The position numbers and the translations under genes were made by a program. Shown here piece by piece: positions 43,703 to 53,226 of a DNA stretch of 64,000 bases. This DNA is from Cytophagaceae bacterium (lineage in GTDB: Bacteria; Bacteroidota; Bacteroidia; Cytophagales; Cytophagaceae): NCBI GenBank assembly GCA_025454925.1, contig JALONM010000049.1, forward strand, positions 1 through 64,000, given 5' to 3'. The first letter of the stretch is position 1. The number at the start of each line of letters is the position of its first letter. Under the pieces are notes generated by a model. That model ran no database searches and was not told the DNA's origin. It was given only the letters and a program-made list of their open reading frames with translations.

Positions 43703-44962
43703 ATGAACGTACTGCTTAAAGATGTGACCATTGTAGATGACCGCTCTTCCTGGAAAGGAAAGAAGGTGTCGGTCGGTATCGAGAATGGTATTATCAAAGA
43801 AATAGGAAATATTTCGGGTACTTACGACCGGGTGCTGGAGGGACAAGAACTTATGTTATCCGTCGGTTGGTTTGATATGCGCACCACCATGGGCGAGCCG
43901 GGTACAGAACATAAAGAGGATTTGGAAACCGCCAGCATGGCTGCTGCAAGGGGAGGTTTTACAGGAATTGCCTGTATGCCTAATACCAAACCTGCCATTC
44001 AAACCAAAGATGCCGTGGCGTATTTGCGCTCCCGCACCGCACAGGCATTGGTGTCAGCTTACCCGGTAGCCAGCGTTACACTCAACAACCAGGGCAAAGA
44101 TTTAACAGAAATGATCGATCTGCATCATGCAGGTGCGGTAGCATTTTCGGATGGCGACCAGCCCATCTGGCATACCGATGTGTTGCTTAAATCATTGCAA
44201 TATGTGCAGATGTTTGATGGATTGGTAATCAATCATGCCGAAGATCACTTGTTAACCTATGGTGCGCAGATGAACGAGAGTGAGGTCAGCACCCGATTGG
44301 GCTTCAAAGGTTTTCCATACCTGGCAGAAGAATTGATGGTAGCGCGCGACTTGCGCATTCTGGAATATACAGGTGGCCGGATTCATTTTGCTACCATTTC
44401 TTCCCCAGGTTCGCTGGAACTTATCAAGAATGCCAAAAAGAATGGTTTGCAGGTAACTTGCGATATGGCCGCTTACCAACTGGCCTTTGATGAAGAACAT
44501 GTGCAAGGCTTTGATACCAATTATAAGGTGAATCCTCCCTTAAGAACCAAAGCAGACATTCAGCAGTTTTGGAAATATATTTACGAAGGAGTGGTTGATA
44601 TTCTTGTAACAGACCATATCCCTCAGGATACTGAAAGCAAAAAGTTAGAATTCGATTTAGCTGAATTTGGTATGAACAGCCTGGAAACATTTTTTCCCAT
44701 GTTGCTTGCCTCTTGCGATGATCAAACATTTTTAACGCTACTACCCAAATTTACCCGGGCTCCTCGCACATTGCTAAAACTGGAACAACCGGAAATTGAA
44801 ATAGGGAAAACTGCTGATTTAACTTTATTTAGTTGTGTGGACGAGTGGGAGGTAAAACCATCTGAAATGCGCTCACGCTCATTGAATACGCCGCTCTTGG
44901 GGACCAAGGTAAAGGGGAAAATCAAAGCGGTATTCCACAATCAAAAACTTGAAACCTTCTGA
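43703..44962 (+). CDS. Dihydroorotase-like protein lacking metal ligands (probable pseudoenzyme)
   Basis: 419 residues with the overall layout of class I dihydroorotases. The signature that normally reads DxHxHxREPG is DMRTTMGEPG (58-67), so both zinc histidines are replaced by Arg60 and Thr62. The later catalytic His of the HxxHVST motif is Thr231 (HFATISS). Retained are Asp150 (SDGD), His178 (NHAED) and Asp304 (TDHIP). Loss of three ligands makes normal hydrolysis of dihydroorotate unlikely. Inactive homologues that support aspartate carbamoyltransferase are known in other bacteria, and a similar structural role is possible. It lies 3 bp after the BatA-like gene. Confidence 0.85.
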   Translation: MNVLLKDVTIVDDRSSWKGKKVSVGIENGIIKEIGNISGTYDRVLEGQELMLSVGWFDMRTTMGEPGTEHKEDLETASMAAARGGFTGIACMPNTKPAIQTKDAVAYLRSRTAQALVSAYPVASVTLNNQGKDLTEMIDLHHAGAVAFSDGDQPIWHTDVLLKSLQYVQMFDGLVINHAEDHLLTYGAQMNESEVSTRLGFKGFPYLAEELMVARDLRILEYTGGRIHFATISSPGSLELIKNAKKNGLQVTCDMAAYQLAFDEEHVQGFDTNYKVNPPLRTKADIQQFWKYIYEGVVDILVTDHIPQDTESKKLEFDLAEFGMNSLETFFPMLLASCDDQTFLTLLPKFTRAPRTLLKLEQPEIEIGKTADLTLFSCVDEWEVKPSEMRSRSLNTPLLGTKVKGKIKAVFHNQKLETF

Positions 44963-45015
44963 TTTCGTATGTTATGAGTAATAGAGATACATTAGTTCAT
45001 AATTACTTCATTATC

Positions 45016-45645
45016 ATGACTTCATTCGGCCGAAAGGCATTACTTCTCTTTACTTTGGCATTCTGGGCTTGTACTGGCTCTCAGACCGATTCCGTAGTTA
45101 AAAACGACACGCTTCCTCCTTTTGATACCCTTACGGTTGGCCCCAAAAAGCCGGCCCCAGCTTACGATACAGTGACGTATGCATTCGCATTAACGAAGCA
45201 GGATAAGGTAATGCTAAATTATCCGGTAGAAATTGAGCCAGGGTTTTCCTATACCGAAGTGCATGCCGTATATCCGGCATTGAAAGGCATCAGACCAGAA
45301 TCCTCCAAAGATTATCTCGCTGAAGATGGATACACAGAGTCCATATCGACGATTCCCATGCTTGGAGGAGAGGTCAAATGGGAGGTAAATTTCAAAGACG
45401 ATAGTGTTTATTATCATTTTTTTACTTGCCAAAAGAGCGAGGAGCAGGCGACTCAATTATTTCAATCGTTAACTGACTTTTATTCGCTGCAGCATGGTCC
45501 TGCGACCAAAGATCCGCTGGAAGAGGAAAATACATTTAGCCGGGCAGTCATTTGGCAACTAAAGGATCAGTCTACTTTATTTTTAAAGCTTGACCTTAAT
45601 AACAGTCAACTTTTCTGGGGGAGAAGAATTGATCAGGCATTATAA
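45016..45645 (+). CDS. Lipoprotein of unknown function
   Basis: 209 residues from ATG 45016; an earlier ATG at 44974 would add 14 residues before the signal. MTSFGRKALLLFTLAFWAC forms a lipoprotein signal. The mature part has a Pro/Thr/Asp-rich linker then a compact alpha/beta domain (YPALKGIRPESSKDYLAE region, about 90-205). No family is recognised. It is 53 bp after the dihydroorotase-like gene and 37 bp before the next lipoprotein gene, all in the same direction. Confidence 0.65.
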   Translation: MTSFGRKALLLFTLAFWACTGSQTDSVVKNDTLPPFDTLTVGPKKPAPAYDTVTYAFALTKQDKVMLNYPVEIEPGFSYTEVHAVYPALKGIRPESSKDYLAEDGYTESISTIPMLGGEVKWEVNFKDDSVYYHFFTCQKSEEQATQLFQSLTDFYSLQHGPATKDPLEEENTFSRAVIWQLKDQSTLFLKLDLNNSQLFWGRRIDQAL

Positions 45646-45682
45646 TTGCAATTTCGATTACAACGAATTACTTCTACTTTTT

Positions 45683-46597
45683 ATGAAATCGAAGCCTTAT
45701 TTTAAATGGATGCATTGGGTATTGCTGCTTCTTGCCCTGAGTGCCTGCCGCAAAACCATTTACATGTCGGTGCTAAAGCCAGCTCCGCTTACCGTTCCTT
45801 CCTCTGTACGTAAATTAGTGGTAGTAAACAGAAGTTTGCCCTCTGAGAAAAATAAAGTAAAAAATGTGCTGGAAGGTATTATAACCGGCGAAGGTTTATG
45901 GGCCGATAAAGAAGCCTCATCCGACGCACTGATGGGTTTTGGAGATGCACTTCGACAAACCGATCGTTTTCAAGTAACTCAGCCTGGTGACCTCAATTTG
46001 CGAGGAACTGGAACCAACGCATTTCCTCAGCCCCTGAGCTGGGAAGAAGTTGAGGAAATCTGCAATCAGCAAGGCGCAGATGCCATTGTTTCCCTGGAAG
46101 TATTTGATTCCAATACCTTCACCAGAAATTATCAGAGAACAGAACAACGCAAACGCAGCGATGGAAGTACCTATACAGAAGTAGTGCATTTTTCAGAATC
46201 CAACGTTACTGTAAATTTAGGATGGCGGTTGTATGATGTAAAGCGCAAGGTAATCATTGACGAATACCGGGCTTCTAGCAATCACCTCTTCACCTCACAG
46301 GGAAATACATTATCTCAGGCGATAGGCAGAGCCATGGCCAAACGTGATATGCTGAAACAAGTGGGCGCTATGGGTGGACGCCATTATGGCGCGCGTATTA
46401 GTCCTACATGGATCACCGTTTCCAGATATATTTATAAGAAAGGCAGTCAAGACTTAAAATTGGCTAAAAAAAGAGCCAAGTATAATGATTGGGAGGGTGC
46501 TGCTGAAATTTGGCAAGGAATAATTGCCTCCGATCCCAAAAATGCCGGAAAGGCATGTTACAACATGGCCTTGTACCACGAGGGTATCAATACATGA
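45683..46597 (+). CDS. DUF6340-like lipoprotein with a frame-disrupted C-terminus
   Basis: 304 residues from ATG 45683, which gives a lipoprotein signal (LLLLALSAC, lipid Cys about residue 22). The body resembles DUF6340 proteins: KLVVVNRSLPSEKNKVKN, an ADAIVSLEVFDSNT segment and the helical repeat NDWEGAAEIWQGII. The expected C-terminal repeats stop abruptly after KACYNMALYHEGINT. In the next frame, 46594-46659 encodes NILQGRMADRERLNQQLQKE, which reads like the normal family ending. I infer an internal deletion of roughly 25 codons with a frame change. The truncated protein may still be made. Confidence 0.7.
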   Translation: MKSKPYFKWMHWVLLLLALSACRKTIYMSVLKPAPLTVPSSVRKLVVVNRSLPSEKNKVKNVLEGIITGEGLWADKEASSDALMGFGDALRQTDRFQVTQPGDLNLRGTGTNAFPQPLSWEEVEEICNQQGADAIVSLEVFDSNTFTRNYQRTEQRKRSDGSTYTEVVHFSESNVTVNLGWRLYDVKRKVIIDEYRASSNHLFTSQGNTLSQAIGRAMAKRDMLKQVGAMGGRHYGARISPTWITVSRYIYKKGSQDLKLAKKRAKYNDWEGAAEIWQGIIASDPKNAGKACYNMALYHEGINT

Positions 46598-46659
46598 ATA
46601 TACTCCAGGGGCGGATGGCTGACCGTGAACGATTAAACCAACAACTGCAGAAGGAGTAA
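46594..46659 (+). pseudogene. Out-of-frame C-terminal remnant of the DUF6340-like gene
   Basis: A 21-codon frame, MNILQGRMADRERLNQQLQK plus Glu then TAA, overlaps the stop of the preceding gene in the -1 frame. Its sequence looks like the terminal helix of the DUF6340 family, so it was probably once fused in frame to the upstream gene. Confidence 0.45.
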
Positions 46660-46937
46660 CTGAATTTCAGGTTCCTATTGTATTTTTGTAAAAAGGCCAT
46701 ACTTTTTCTATTATTGAAAAGTATGGCCTTGCTCGTGATAGGAGAATACTACAGAAATTAGAATTTCAGGAGATTTTAACAGGCTTTTCTCTATCGAAGC
46801 GCATGATGGATAAAAGCCGTTTTATTTAAGAAAGAAAAAATTTCTTGGGCATTAAACCTTATCTGCTTTAAAACGTCAAATGGCAGCGCGTTAATCCACG
46901 AAATGCTTAAAATAGGCAGGCGAGGACTATTTGAACT
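46660..46937. other. Spacer with a hairpin and a repeat fragment
   Basis: Contains the hairpin AAGGCCATACTTTT/AAAAGTATGGCCTT (46693-46706 with 46717-46730; the T tract favours the minus direction) and, from about 46779, CAGGCTTTTCTCTATCGAAGCG, which resembles the left end of hairpin repeat A (fragment F). No gene was found. Confidence 0.55.
46693..46730. terminator. Perfect 14-bp hairpin after the DUF6340-like gene
   Basis: The stem is perfect, but on the plus strand no T run follows (GCTCG), so termination of the upstream gene is uncertain. On the minus strand the hairpin ends in TTTT. Confidence 0.45.
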
Positions 46938-48065
46938 ATGAATGCATTGAAATTAATTTTCTGGAAGCTTCTGGCCACTTTCATATTCTTGGGAGCCGGC
47001 ATCATGTCAATGATGGCCGGTGTACCTGGTAACGAAGTGAAACGATATATTCGTCCATCACTGTCGATCCAGTCGTACCGGACACCCTGGCGAGATTTGC
47101 AAAACGATACACTTTCTCAATATCGTTTTCGTCAGAATGCACTTGCTTTTTATACACCCGTTTGGGCCCATAGCAGGTACAAAAGAGATTCGATTACCCT
47201 GCAAACCTTTCATGGGTTATTTACGCTGAATACTCAAACCTCCAGGCCTCATTTCAAAGGGCTCGACAGACAGGAGCAAATACTAAAGGCTGGCATAGGA
47301 ATTCGTTTGCTAATCACAAGCGGCAAAAATACCTGGATGTATCAGCTTGTTCCTTTTTTCGCCCAGGACAGGTCTGCTAAGGATAAACCCGTCTGGCGCA
47401 CCTTAAGCAGTCTGGTCTTTAACAGAACTGTCAGTGCGTCATTTGCGTACCGCCTTGGCATCACCAGAACATTTTTATTCGGCAACCGATTTACACTTCC
47501 ATTGATTGGCTTTCGTTTCGGCGCTATGGACCGCACGCACTTTTTATTCCAGTTTCCACGAAACATGCAATTGAAATTCCCTATGGGAAAAAAGCATTGG
47601 GGAAATGTCTTTCTGAAGCCCAATGGCAATATAAGCACCATTCAACTTCAAGATTCCATCAGCAGGTTTGTGCCCGGGCAGTTAATTCAAATCAGAAGGA
47701 ATGAAATGAACCTGGGCTTTGAATGGTTCTTTCGATTGCGTCCTGGAATTACCATGCAATTGGCATTGGGTATAGCAGGAAGAAGAAGAATTGCCCTGGC
47801 AGAAGAGACACAATCAGGAACGTTTGCCAAGGCATTTTATACTGAAAATATTGCCAGATCAGGTTTTTTAAGTTTGGGTTTTTCTTTCCGATTTGGGAAA
47901 TCAAAAAATATAGATCAACATTATACTTTGTACGATGCCCTGAATACAATGCATACCTTGGATCCGGGCAATGCAGGCCCTTCCGACGATGGTATACCTG
48001 CTAAAAATTCCGATCTGAAAAAAATTCAGTTTAGTGATTTACAGGATTTATTAGAAGAAGAATAA
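46938..48065 (+). CDS. Probable outer-membrane beta-barrel protein
   Basis: 375 residues. An N-terminal hydrophobic segment (FWKLLATFIFLGAGIMSM) acts as signal or anchor. Most of the rest alternates polar and aromatic residues as in barrel strands (SGFLSLGFSFRFGK, FRLRPGITMQLALGIAG). The last 45 residues are acidic (QDLLEEE ending) and not barrel-like. No family is firmly recognised; DUF6268-type barrels are comparable. It stands alone between a noncoding spacer and convergent glycosyltransferase genes. Confidence 0.5.
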   Translation: MNALKLIFWKLLATFIFLGAGIMSMMAGVPGNEVKRYIRPSLSIQSYRTPWRDLQNDTLSQYRFRQNALAFYTPVWAHSRYKRDSITLQTFHGLFTLNTQTSRPHFKGLDRQEQILKAGIGIRLLITSGKNTWMYQLVPFFAQDRSAKDKPVWRTLSSLVFNRTVSASFAYRLGITRTFLFGNRFTLPLIGFRFGAMDRTHFLFQFPRNMQLKFPMGKKHWGNVFLKPNGNISTIQLQDSISRFVPGQLIQIRRNEMNLGFEWFFRLRPGITMQLALGIAGRRRIALAEETQSGTFAKAFYTENIARSGFLSLGFSFRFGKSKNIDQHYTLYDALNTMHTLDPGNAGPSDDGIPAKNSDLKKIQFSDLQDLLEEE

Positions 48066-48090
48066 CCAACCCGTAAGCTTGTTCAGGCTT

Positions 48091-49239
48091 TTAGAGTTTG
48101 CTGTTGCCCCACACTTCAACCATCAGTTGTTTCATGCTTTTCCAAAGTAAGTCTGCGGAACGATCCCAGGAAAAAAGAAGTAACTGCTTATGTCCTGCTT
48201 TTACCAGATCCGTGCGTAAACGCGGATTATCTGCGAGGGTAATCATGGCCTCTGTAATGTCTTGAATTGACTCCGGATTTACCAGGAGGGCTGCTTCGCC
48301 CGCCACCTCGGGCATAGAAGTGGTGTTGGAACTAATAACAGGAATACCCGCAGAGAAGGCCTCCAGTATGGGAATGCCAAATCCTTCAAAAAAGGGTACG
48401 TATGTCATTGCTTCTGCACTGGCCAGCAGCGGGTGCAATTCCTCATTGCTCAATCGTCCTGTTAATATCAATTGCTTTTTGCAAGGAAGCGCATCCACTA
48501 ATTTTTTCAAGTCATCTTTCCACATAAAATTTCCCACCAGTACTAAGTAATGCGTGGAACCGTGTCGGGTGTAAAATTCCTGGAATGCCTGAATTAAGTT
48601 GATTAAATTTTTTCTGGGATGCAATGAGCCAATAAAAATGAAGTAAGGCTTACCCTGGGTCCATTGTTGGCGTGTACGATGAATCGTGGTTTCTGCAACA
48701 GGTTGATACAGGGAATTACATCCGTTGTACACTACATCAATGTTTCCGCTATGAATGCCATAGGTGATGGATATGTCTGTTTTGGAATAGTTTGAAACGG
48801 TAGCAATCCTTCCGGCGTGTTTGGCAAACAAGGGGAAAAAGAAGCGATAGTACAACCGGTCTTTTAGCGGTAAGTCTTTTGGTCTATGTTCAAAATTGAT
48901 ATCATGTATTACCGCAAGGGTGGGTACCTGGCTGCGCAAAGAACAATAACCATCCGGACTGAGAAAAAAATCAATGTTATGTTTTTTAAACAGACGAGGC
49001 AATGACCACTCAAAATACCAGATGTATAACAGCGGATGTCTGGCTTGAGGAAAAGCGACCACCGGCGTTACATTAGAGCTAAAAATAAAGGAAGGGTCAA
49101 AAGGCCTGTCAAAGAAAAAAAAGAATTCATGTTCCGGATGTTGCCGGCAAATTCTACTCAATGTTTCCAGGGTAAAGGATCCTATACCTTCTAATTTATC
49201 CTTAAGAAGCAGACGTGTATTGACACCTATTCGCGCCAT
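48091..49239 (-). CDS. Family 4 glycosyltransferase (GT-B fold)
   Basis: 382 residues. The N-terminal acceptor domain runs from MARIGVNTRLLLKDKLEGIG. The donor domain has PYFIFIGSLHPRKNLINLIQ, the EX7E-type motif around FFEGFGIPILEAFSAGIPVI, and TSMPEVAGEAALLVNPES. It should transfer a hexose from an NDP-sugar to a polysaccharide or lipid acceptor. It is the third gene of the obgE transcript (6 bp after the membrane-protein gene). Its substrate cannot be read from the sequence. Confidence 0.9.
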   Translation of the reverse strand: MARIGVNTRLLLKDKLEGIGSFTLETLSRICRQHPEHEFFFFFDRPFDPSFIFSSNVTPVVAFPQARHPLLYIWYFEWSLPRLFKKHNIDFFLSPDGYCSLRSQVPTLAVIHDINFEHRPKDLPLKDRLYYRFFFPLFAKHAGRIATVSNYSKTDISITYGIHSGNIDVVYNGCNSLYQPVAETTIHRTRQQWTQGKPYFIFIGSLHPRKNLINLIQAFQEFYTRHGSTHYLVLVGNFMWKDDLKKLVDALPCKKQLILTGRLSNEELHPLLASAEAMTYVPFFEGFGIPILEAFSAGIPVISSNTTSMPEVAGEAALLVNPESIQDITEAMITLADNPRLRTDLVKAGHKQLLLFSWDRSADLLWKSMKQLMVEVWGNSKL

Positions 49240-49245
49240 CTGTAG

Positions 49246-49920
49246 TTAGAATAATAGAAACATTAGCCCATGCAAAAGTACATTAGCTGCAAGTACTAAT
49301 AAAACACTCTTCATAGAGGACTGCAATAAGCCCGGATTGATGCGGGCTTGCAACTCATCGGATAGCAACAATGCCGTTTGATTCTGGTCATCACTTAAAT
49401 GGGCTTTGTGTTTAATAATCCCGGAAAAGAAATCTGCCAATGGAATTTTAGAAAGAAGCCGGTTGGTAATGGGTTTGACAATACCAGGCATTTGTTGCAT
49501 TAATTCGTTTGGTTTTTCTGCCAACCACAACCATGTTTTTTCATCGGTCAGCGGAAGTTTTTTCTTAATTAGAAAATCGGTTGTTCTCGAAGCCACGACG
49601 TCAAATAATACATGTTTCTTGGTATTCCAGCAATGCTCTATAGCAGATTGAATTCCATAGGATTTGGAAGCAAAGAACATAGCTACAATAAAAAGCAAAG
49701 AAATGAGCAGTGGTACCAGGACACCTACGAAGGAGTAGGTGCTGCGAGTGCTGTAGAAGTAAATAAGGGTTCCAATATTCAGCAGCAAACTGATGGAGGT
49801 AAATACCAAAATTTTGCTACTTACTTTCCATGCAAGGCTGGGCACCATCGATAGTGCTTCTTTGAGTTTGGCTACTCGCTCCGGACTGGCGAGAGAGGCG
49901 GTTGTTTTCTGAAGATCCAT
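49246..49920 (-). CDS. Unknown membrane protein between obgE and the glycosyltransferase
   Basis: 224 residues. Hydrophobic helices lie at about 35-58, 65-86 and the extreme C-terminus (SVLLVLAANVLLHGLMFLLF). The central part is soluble and helical with a conserved-looking KIPLADFFSGIIKHKAHLSD segment. No known family was recognised. Gaps of 7 and 6 bp to its neighbours place it in one operon with obgE and GT4. Confidence 0.6.
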   Translation of the reverse strand: MDLQKTTASLASPERVAKLKEALSMVPSLAWKVSSKILVFTSISLLLNIGTLIYFYSTRSTYSFVGVLVPLLISLLFIVAMFFASKSYGIQSAIEHCWNTKKHVLFDVVASRTTDFLIKKKLPLTDEKTWLWLAEKPNELMQQMPGIVKPITNRLLSKIPLADFFSGIIKHKAHLSDDQNQTALLLSDELQARINPGLLQSSMKSVLLVLAANVLLHGLMFLLF

Positions 49921-49927
49921 AGTAAAT

Positions 49928-50926
49928 TTATGATGGTTGGTGAATTGTTTTCCAGATTAAGTCTTTGAGTTCTTGAATGCCGAATTGTGTAGGTCCTGAA
50001 ATAAAAACATATGGAATACCTTTGGGAAGTTTCTTTTTCATTTCTTCCATCAGTTCTGTGTCCAACAAATCACATTTGGAGATGGCAAGTATTTTTTGTT
50101 TTTGTAAAAGTTCTGGATTGTATTTTTTTAATTCTTTAAGTAGAATTTTATACTCACTTCCTGGGTCCAGCTTTTCAGCAGAAACGACAAAAAGCAGGAT
50201 GGAGTTACGTTCAATGTGTCTTAAAAAACGCAGTCCAAGTCCCTTGCCTTCCGAGGCACCTTCTATGATACCAGGAATATCTGCCATGACAAAACTTTTA
50301 TAGTCACGGTAAGGTACTACGCCAAGATTTGGAGTTAAGGTGGTAAAAGGATAATCGGCAATTTCAGGTTTGGCGGCGGAAACACTTGCCAGCAGCGTTG
50401 ATTTTCCTGCATTGGGGAATCCCACCAAACCAACATCGGCTAATATTTTTAATTCCAGAATCACCCATTGTTCTATTCCTTCTTCACCCGGTTGGGCATA
50501 AGTAGGTGTCTGGTTGGTCGATGATTTAAAATGATCGTTACCAAGTCCGCCTCGGCCACCTTTCACTAAAATGACTTCTTGTCCGTCTTCCGTAATTTCG
50601 GCCATAATCTCGCCGGATTCCGCATCCCGGGCAACTGTGCCCAACGGTACATCCAGCACTACATCATCACCGTCAGCCCCGTGCATACGGTTTTCACCAC
50701 CCATTTCACCGGGTTTAGCTATGATGTGTTTGCGGTATTTCAAATGCAAAAGCGTCCAATGTTGCGCGTTGCCGCGAAGAATAATATGACCACCACGGCC
50801 ACCATCGCCACCGTCCGGACCTCCTTTGGGAACCCCCTTCGCTCTGAAAAAATGATGCGATCCTGCCCCGCCTTTTCCCGAACGACAGCATATTTTCACA
50901 TAATCAATAAAGTTGGATTCTGCCAC
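49928..50926 (-). CDS. obgE: GTPase ObgE/CgtA
   Basis: 332 residues. The Obg fold at the N-terminus is Gly-rich ([20 protein letters not shown], then [14 protein letters not shown]). The G domain has G1 [10 protein letters not shown]3 DIPGIIEGA and G4 SKCD. Obg couples GTP state to large ribosomal subunit assembly and growth control. The C-terminal OCT domain of some Obg proteins is absent, as usual in Bacteroidota. It is the first gene of a three-gene minus-strand unit. Confidence 0.96.
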   Translation of the reverse strand: MAESNFIDYVKICCRSGKGGAGSHHFFRAKGVPKGGPDGGDGGRGGHIILRGNAQHWTLLHLKYRKHIIAKPGEMGGENRMHGADGDDVVLDVPLGTVARDAESGEIMAEITEDGQEVILVKGGRGGLGNDHFKSSTNQTPTYAQPGEEGIEQWVILELKILADVGLVGFPNAGKSTLLASVSAAKPEIADYPFTTLTPNLGVVPYRDYKSFVMADIPGIIEGASEGKGLGLRFLRHIERNSILLFVVSAEKLDPGSEYKILLKELKKYNPELLQKQKILAISKCDLLDTELMEEMKKKLPKGIPYVFISGPTQFGIQELKDLIWKTIHQPS

Positions 50927-51166
50927 GATGTACTAATTTTATATAAATACAAATATAAGGAAAAGAATGGATAGGCATTTTATTCTATATAGAACTCTTC
51001 ATGAGACTTTTCTACAGGCACCATCAAGCCCTGCTTGCCGCAGATTCGTAAGTAATTCCTTTTCAATCAAGCAGCATCACTATTCTTTTTCAAGTAAAAA
51101 ACTCAGGAATATTTTGTAAGTTCAACCAGAAGAAAATTAGAATGCAATTTTTTTCTTCTTGCTACC

Positions 51167-53182
51167 ATGAATCGCTTACAATTTTCTACCAGTCCTTACT
51201 TATTGCAGCATGCGCATAACCCTGTAAACTGGTATCCTTGGGGTGAGGAAGCACTCCGCTTGTCTAAAGAAACCAACAAACCCATTCTCGTAAGCATTGG
51301 CTACAGCGCTTGCCATTGGTGCCATGTAATGGAGCGGGAATGTTTTGAAAATGAACAATTGGCTCAACTCATGAATGAGCATTTTGTTTGTATAAAAATA
51401 GATAGAGAAGAACGGCCCGACATCGATGCCATTTATATGGAAGCGGTGCAGGCCATGGGAGTGCATGGAGGCTGGCCTCTCAATGTTTTTCTCACGCCTG
51501 AAGCCAAACCATTTTATGGTGGTACCTATTTCCCAGCCGCCAATTGGGGGAGGCTGCTTCAGGAAATACACCGAATATATACCCACCAGGCCCAGGAGGT
51601 GGCTGCCTCAGCGGATCAAATTGCTCAATCCATTGCTCGCAGTGAATTGCAACGATACGGAATTCATCAGCAAGAGGCATGGAAACCAGAGGATGTTTCC
51701 AATATGGTAAAGTTGATGCTTCCTACCTTTGATGAACATTTTGGAGGATTTAACAGAGCTCCCAAATTCCCCATGCCATCCGTTTGGATTTTTTTACTCC
51801 GGTATGCACAGGTACACCAGGATGAAAAAGTACTAAGGCACGTGCATCTTACCTTACAGCGAATGCTTCAAGGCGGAATATATGATACCTTGGGAGGTGG
51901 ATTTGCCCGTTATTCGGTAGATGCAGAATGGTTTGCTCCACATTTTGAAAAAATGTTGTATGATAATGGTCAATTACTCTCTTTATATGCCGAAGCGTAT
52001 GTGCAATCGGGCGAATGGACGTATCGCGAGGTAATGCTGCAAACCATTTCCTGGATGCATCGAGAAATGTTGCACCCTGAGGGCGGATTTTATTCTGCCC
52101 TGGATGCCGATTCTGAAGGTGTAGAAGGAAAATTTTATTGTTGGACTTTCGAAGAAATTCTACAAATTATTCCAGCACCTGAACGAGATTTATTTTGTCA
52201 TATTTATTCCATAACTCCGGAAGGCAATTGGGAGCATGGCATGAATATTTTATATCGCACCGAGTCTGTAGAAGAAGCGGCTACCATATACTCACTGGCT
52301 CCATTAGAGTTACAGGAAAAAATTCTTGCCTGGAGAGGACTGCTGCTGGAGCAACGCAAGCATCGGGTGCGCCCGGGTTTGGATGATAAAATCATTACCT
52401 CATGGAATGGTATTGCGCTGAAAGGCTTGTGCGATGCTGCCTTGCGGCTGAATGAGCCTGCTATTAAAGACTTGGCTAGAAAGAACGCCAATTTTATTGC
52501 CAACACTCTATATCAGAATGGTATTTTGTACAGGACCTGGAAAAATGGTCAGGTATCCATTCCTGGTTTTCTGGAAGATTATGCCTTAGTGGCCGAATCC
52601 ATGCTGGCTATGTATGAGCTTACCTGGGAACCGGAATGGTTACGCGTTGCCCATCAACTGGTGCAGCATTGCTTGCAAAAATTTTATGATAAAGAAGAAG
52701 GTTTTTTCTTTTATACCTCCACCGATGGAGAAGCGCTGATTGCGCGTAAGAAAGAGCTTTTCGATAATGTAATTCCGTCCTCCAATGCAGTAATGGCATC
52801 GGTGTTGTTTAAGCTTGGACAGTGGTTGTTGGAACCTTCGTATACCGAACTGGCGTCTTCAATGCTTAAGAAAATGCGCAGACTGCTACTGACAGATCCG
52901 GCTTATCTGACGTATTGGGCCTCTTTGTATCAGGTGATTAGTAAAGGATGCACCGAAGTAATGATAACGGGTCCGGACGCAATGAAAAAAAGAGAGGAGT
53001 TAAGCCAACGGTATGCTCCTCTTACTATGGTTTGTGGCGCTACACAGACCTCTGAAATACCTTGCCTGAAGGATAAGTATAAGGAAAACCAAACTCAACT
53101 TTTTGTTTGTAAAAATCATACCTGTCAGCCTCCGGTAGATTCGGTAGATGCATGCTGGAACCTCCTGCAGCAACTGCCTTGA
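51167..53182 (+). CDS. DUF255 (thioredoxin-like/SPATA20-type) protein
   Basis: 671 residues. The N-terminal thioredoxin-like domain has the family signature [13 protein letters not shown] and the redox-like pair Cys49/Cys52 in [12 protein letters not shown]. The remainder is an alpha/alpha barrel resembling sugar epimerases ([20 protein letters not shown], then MLYDNGQLL). The protein family is widespread but its reaction is not established. Length is normal and no signal peptide is present, so it acts in the cytosol. priA follows after 44 bp with its own promoter-like element. Confidence 0.9.
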   Translation: MNRLQFSTSPYLLQHAHNPVNWYPWGEEALRLSKETNKPILVSIGYSACHWCHVMERECFENEQLAQLMNEHFVCIKIDREERPDIDAIYMEAVQAMGVHGGWPLNVFLTPEAKPFYGGTYFPAANWGRLLQEIHRIYTHQAQEVAASADQIAQSIARSELQRYGIHQQEAWKPEDVSNMVKLMLPTFDEHFGGFNRAPKFPMPSVWIFLLRYAQVHQDEKVLRHVHLTLQRMLQGGIYDTLGGGFARYSVDAEWFAPHFEKMLYDNGQLLSLYAEAYVQSGEWTYREVMLQTISWMHREMLHPEGGFYSALDADSEGVEGKFYCWTFEEILQIIPAPERDLFCHIYSITPEGNWEHGMNILYRTESVEEAATIYSLAPLELQEKILAWRGLLLEQRKHRVRPGLDDKIITSWNGIALKGLCDAALRLNEPAIKDLARKNANFIANTLYQNGILYRTWKNGQVSIPGFLEDYALVAESMLAMYELTWEPEWLRVAHQLVQHCLQKFYDKEEGFFFYTSTDGEALIARKKELFDNVIPSSNAVMASVLFKLGQWLLEPSYTELASSMLKKMRRLLLTDPAYLTYWASLYQVISKGCTEVMITGPDAMKKREELSQRYAPLTMVCGATQTSEIPCLKDKYKENQTQLFVCKNHTCQPPVDSVDACWNLLQQLP

Positions 53183-53192
53183 ACCCGATAGT

Positions 53193-53223
53193 TTGACTAA
53201 TGCGTACATAGATTGTACTTTTA
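53193..53223 (+). promoter_or_regulatory. Candidate promoter just upstream of priA
   Basis: TTG (53193-53195), a 20-bp spacer and TACTTTTA (53216-53223, one mismatch to TAnnTTTG). Transcription would begin about 53229, just after the first ATG at 53227, which questions that start. Confidence 0.5.
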
Positions 53224-53226
53224 CAC

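Noticed and set aside
43703-44962. Functional pyrC
   Set aside because: Three metal-binding histidines are replaced; a normal dihydroorotase label would overstate the evidence.
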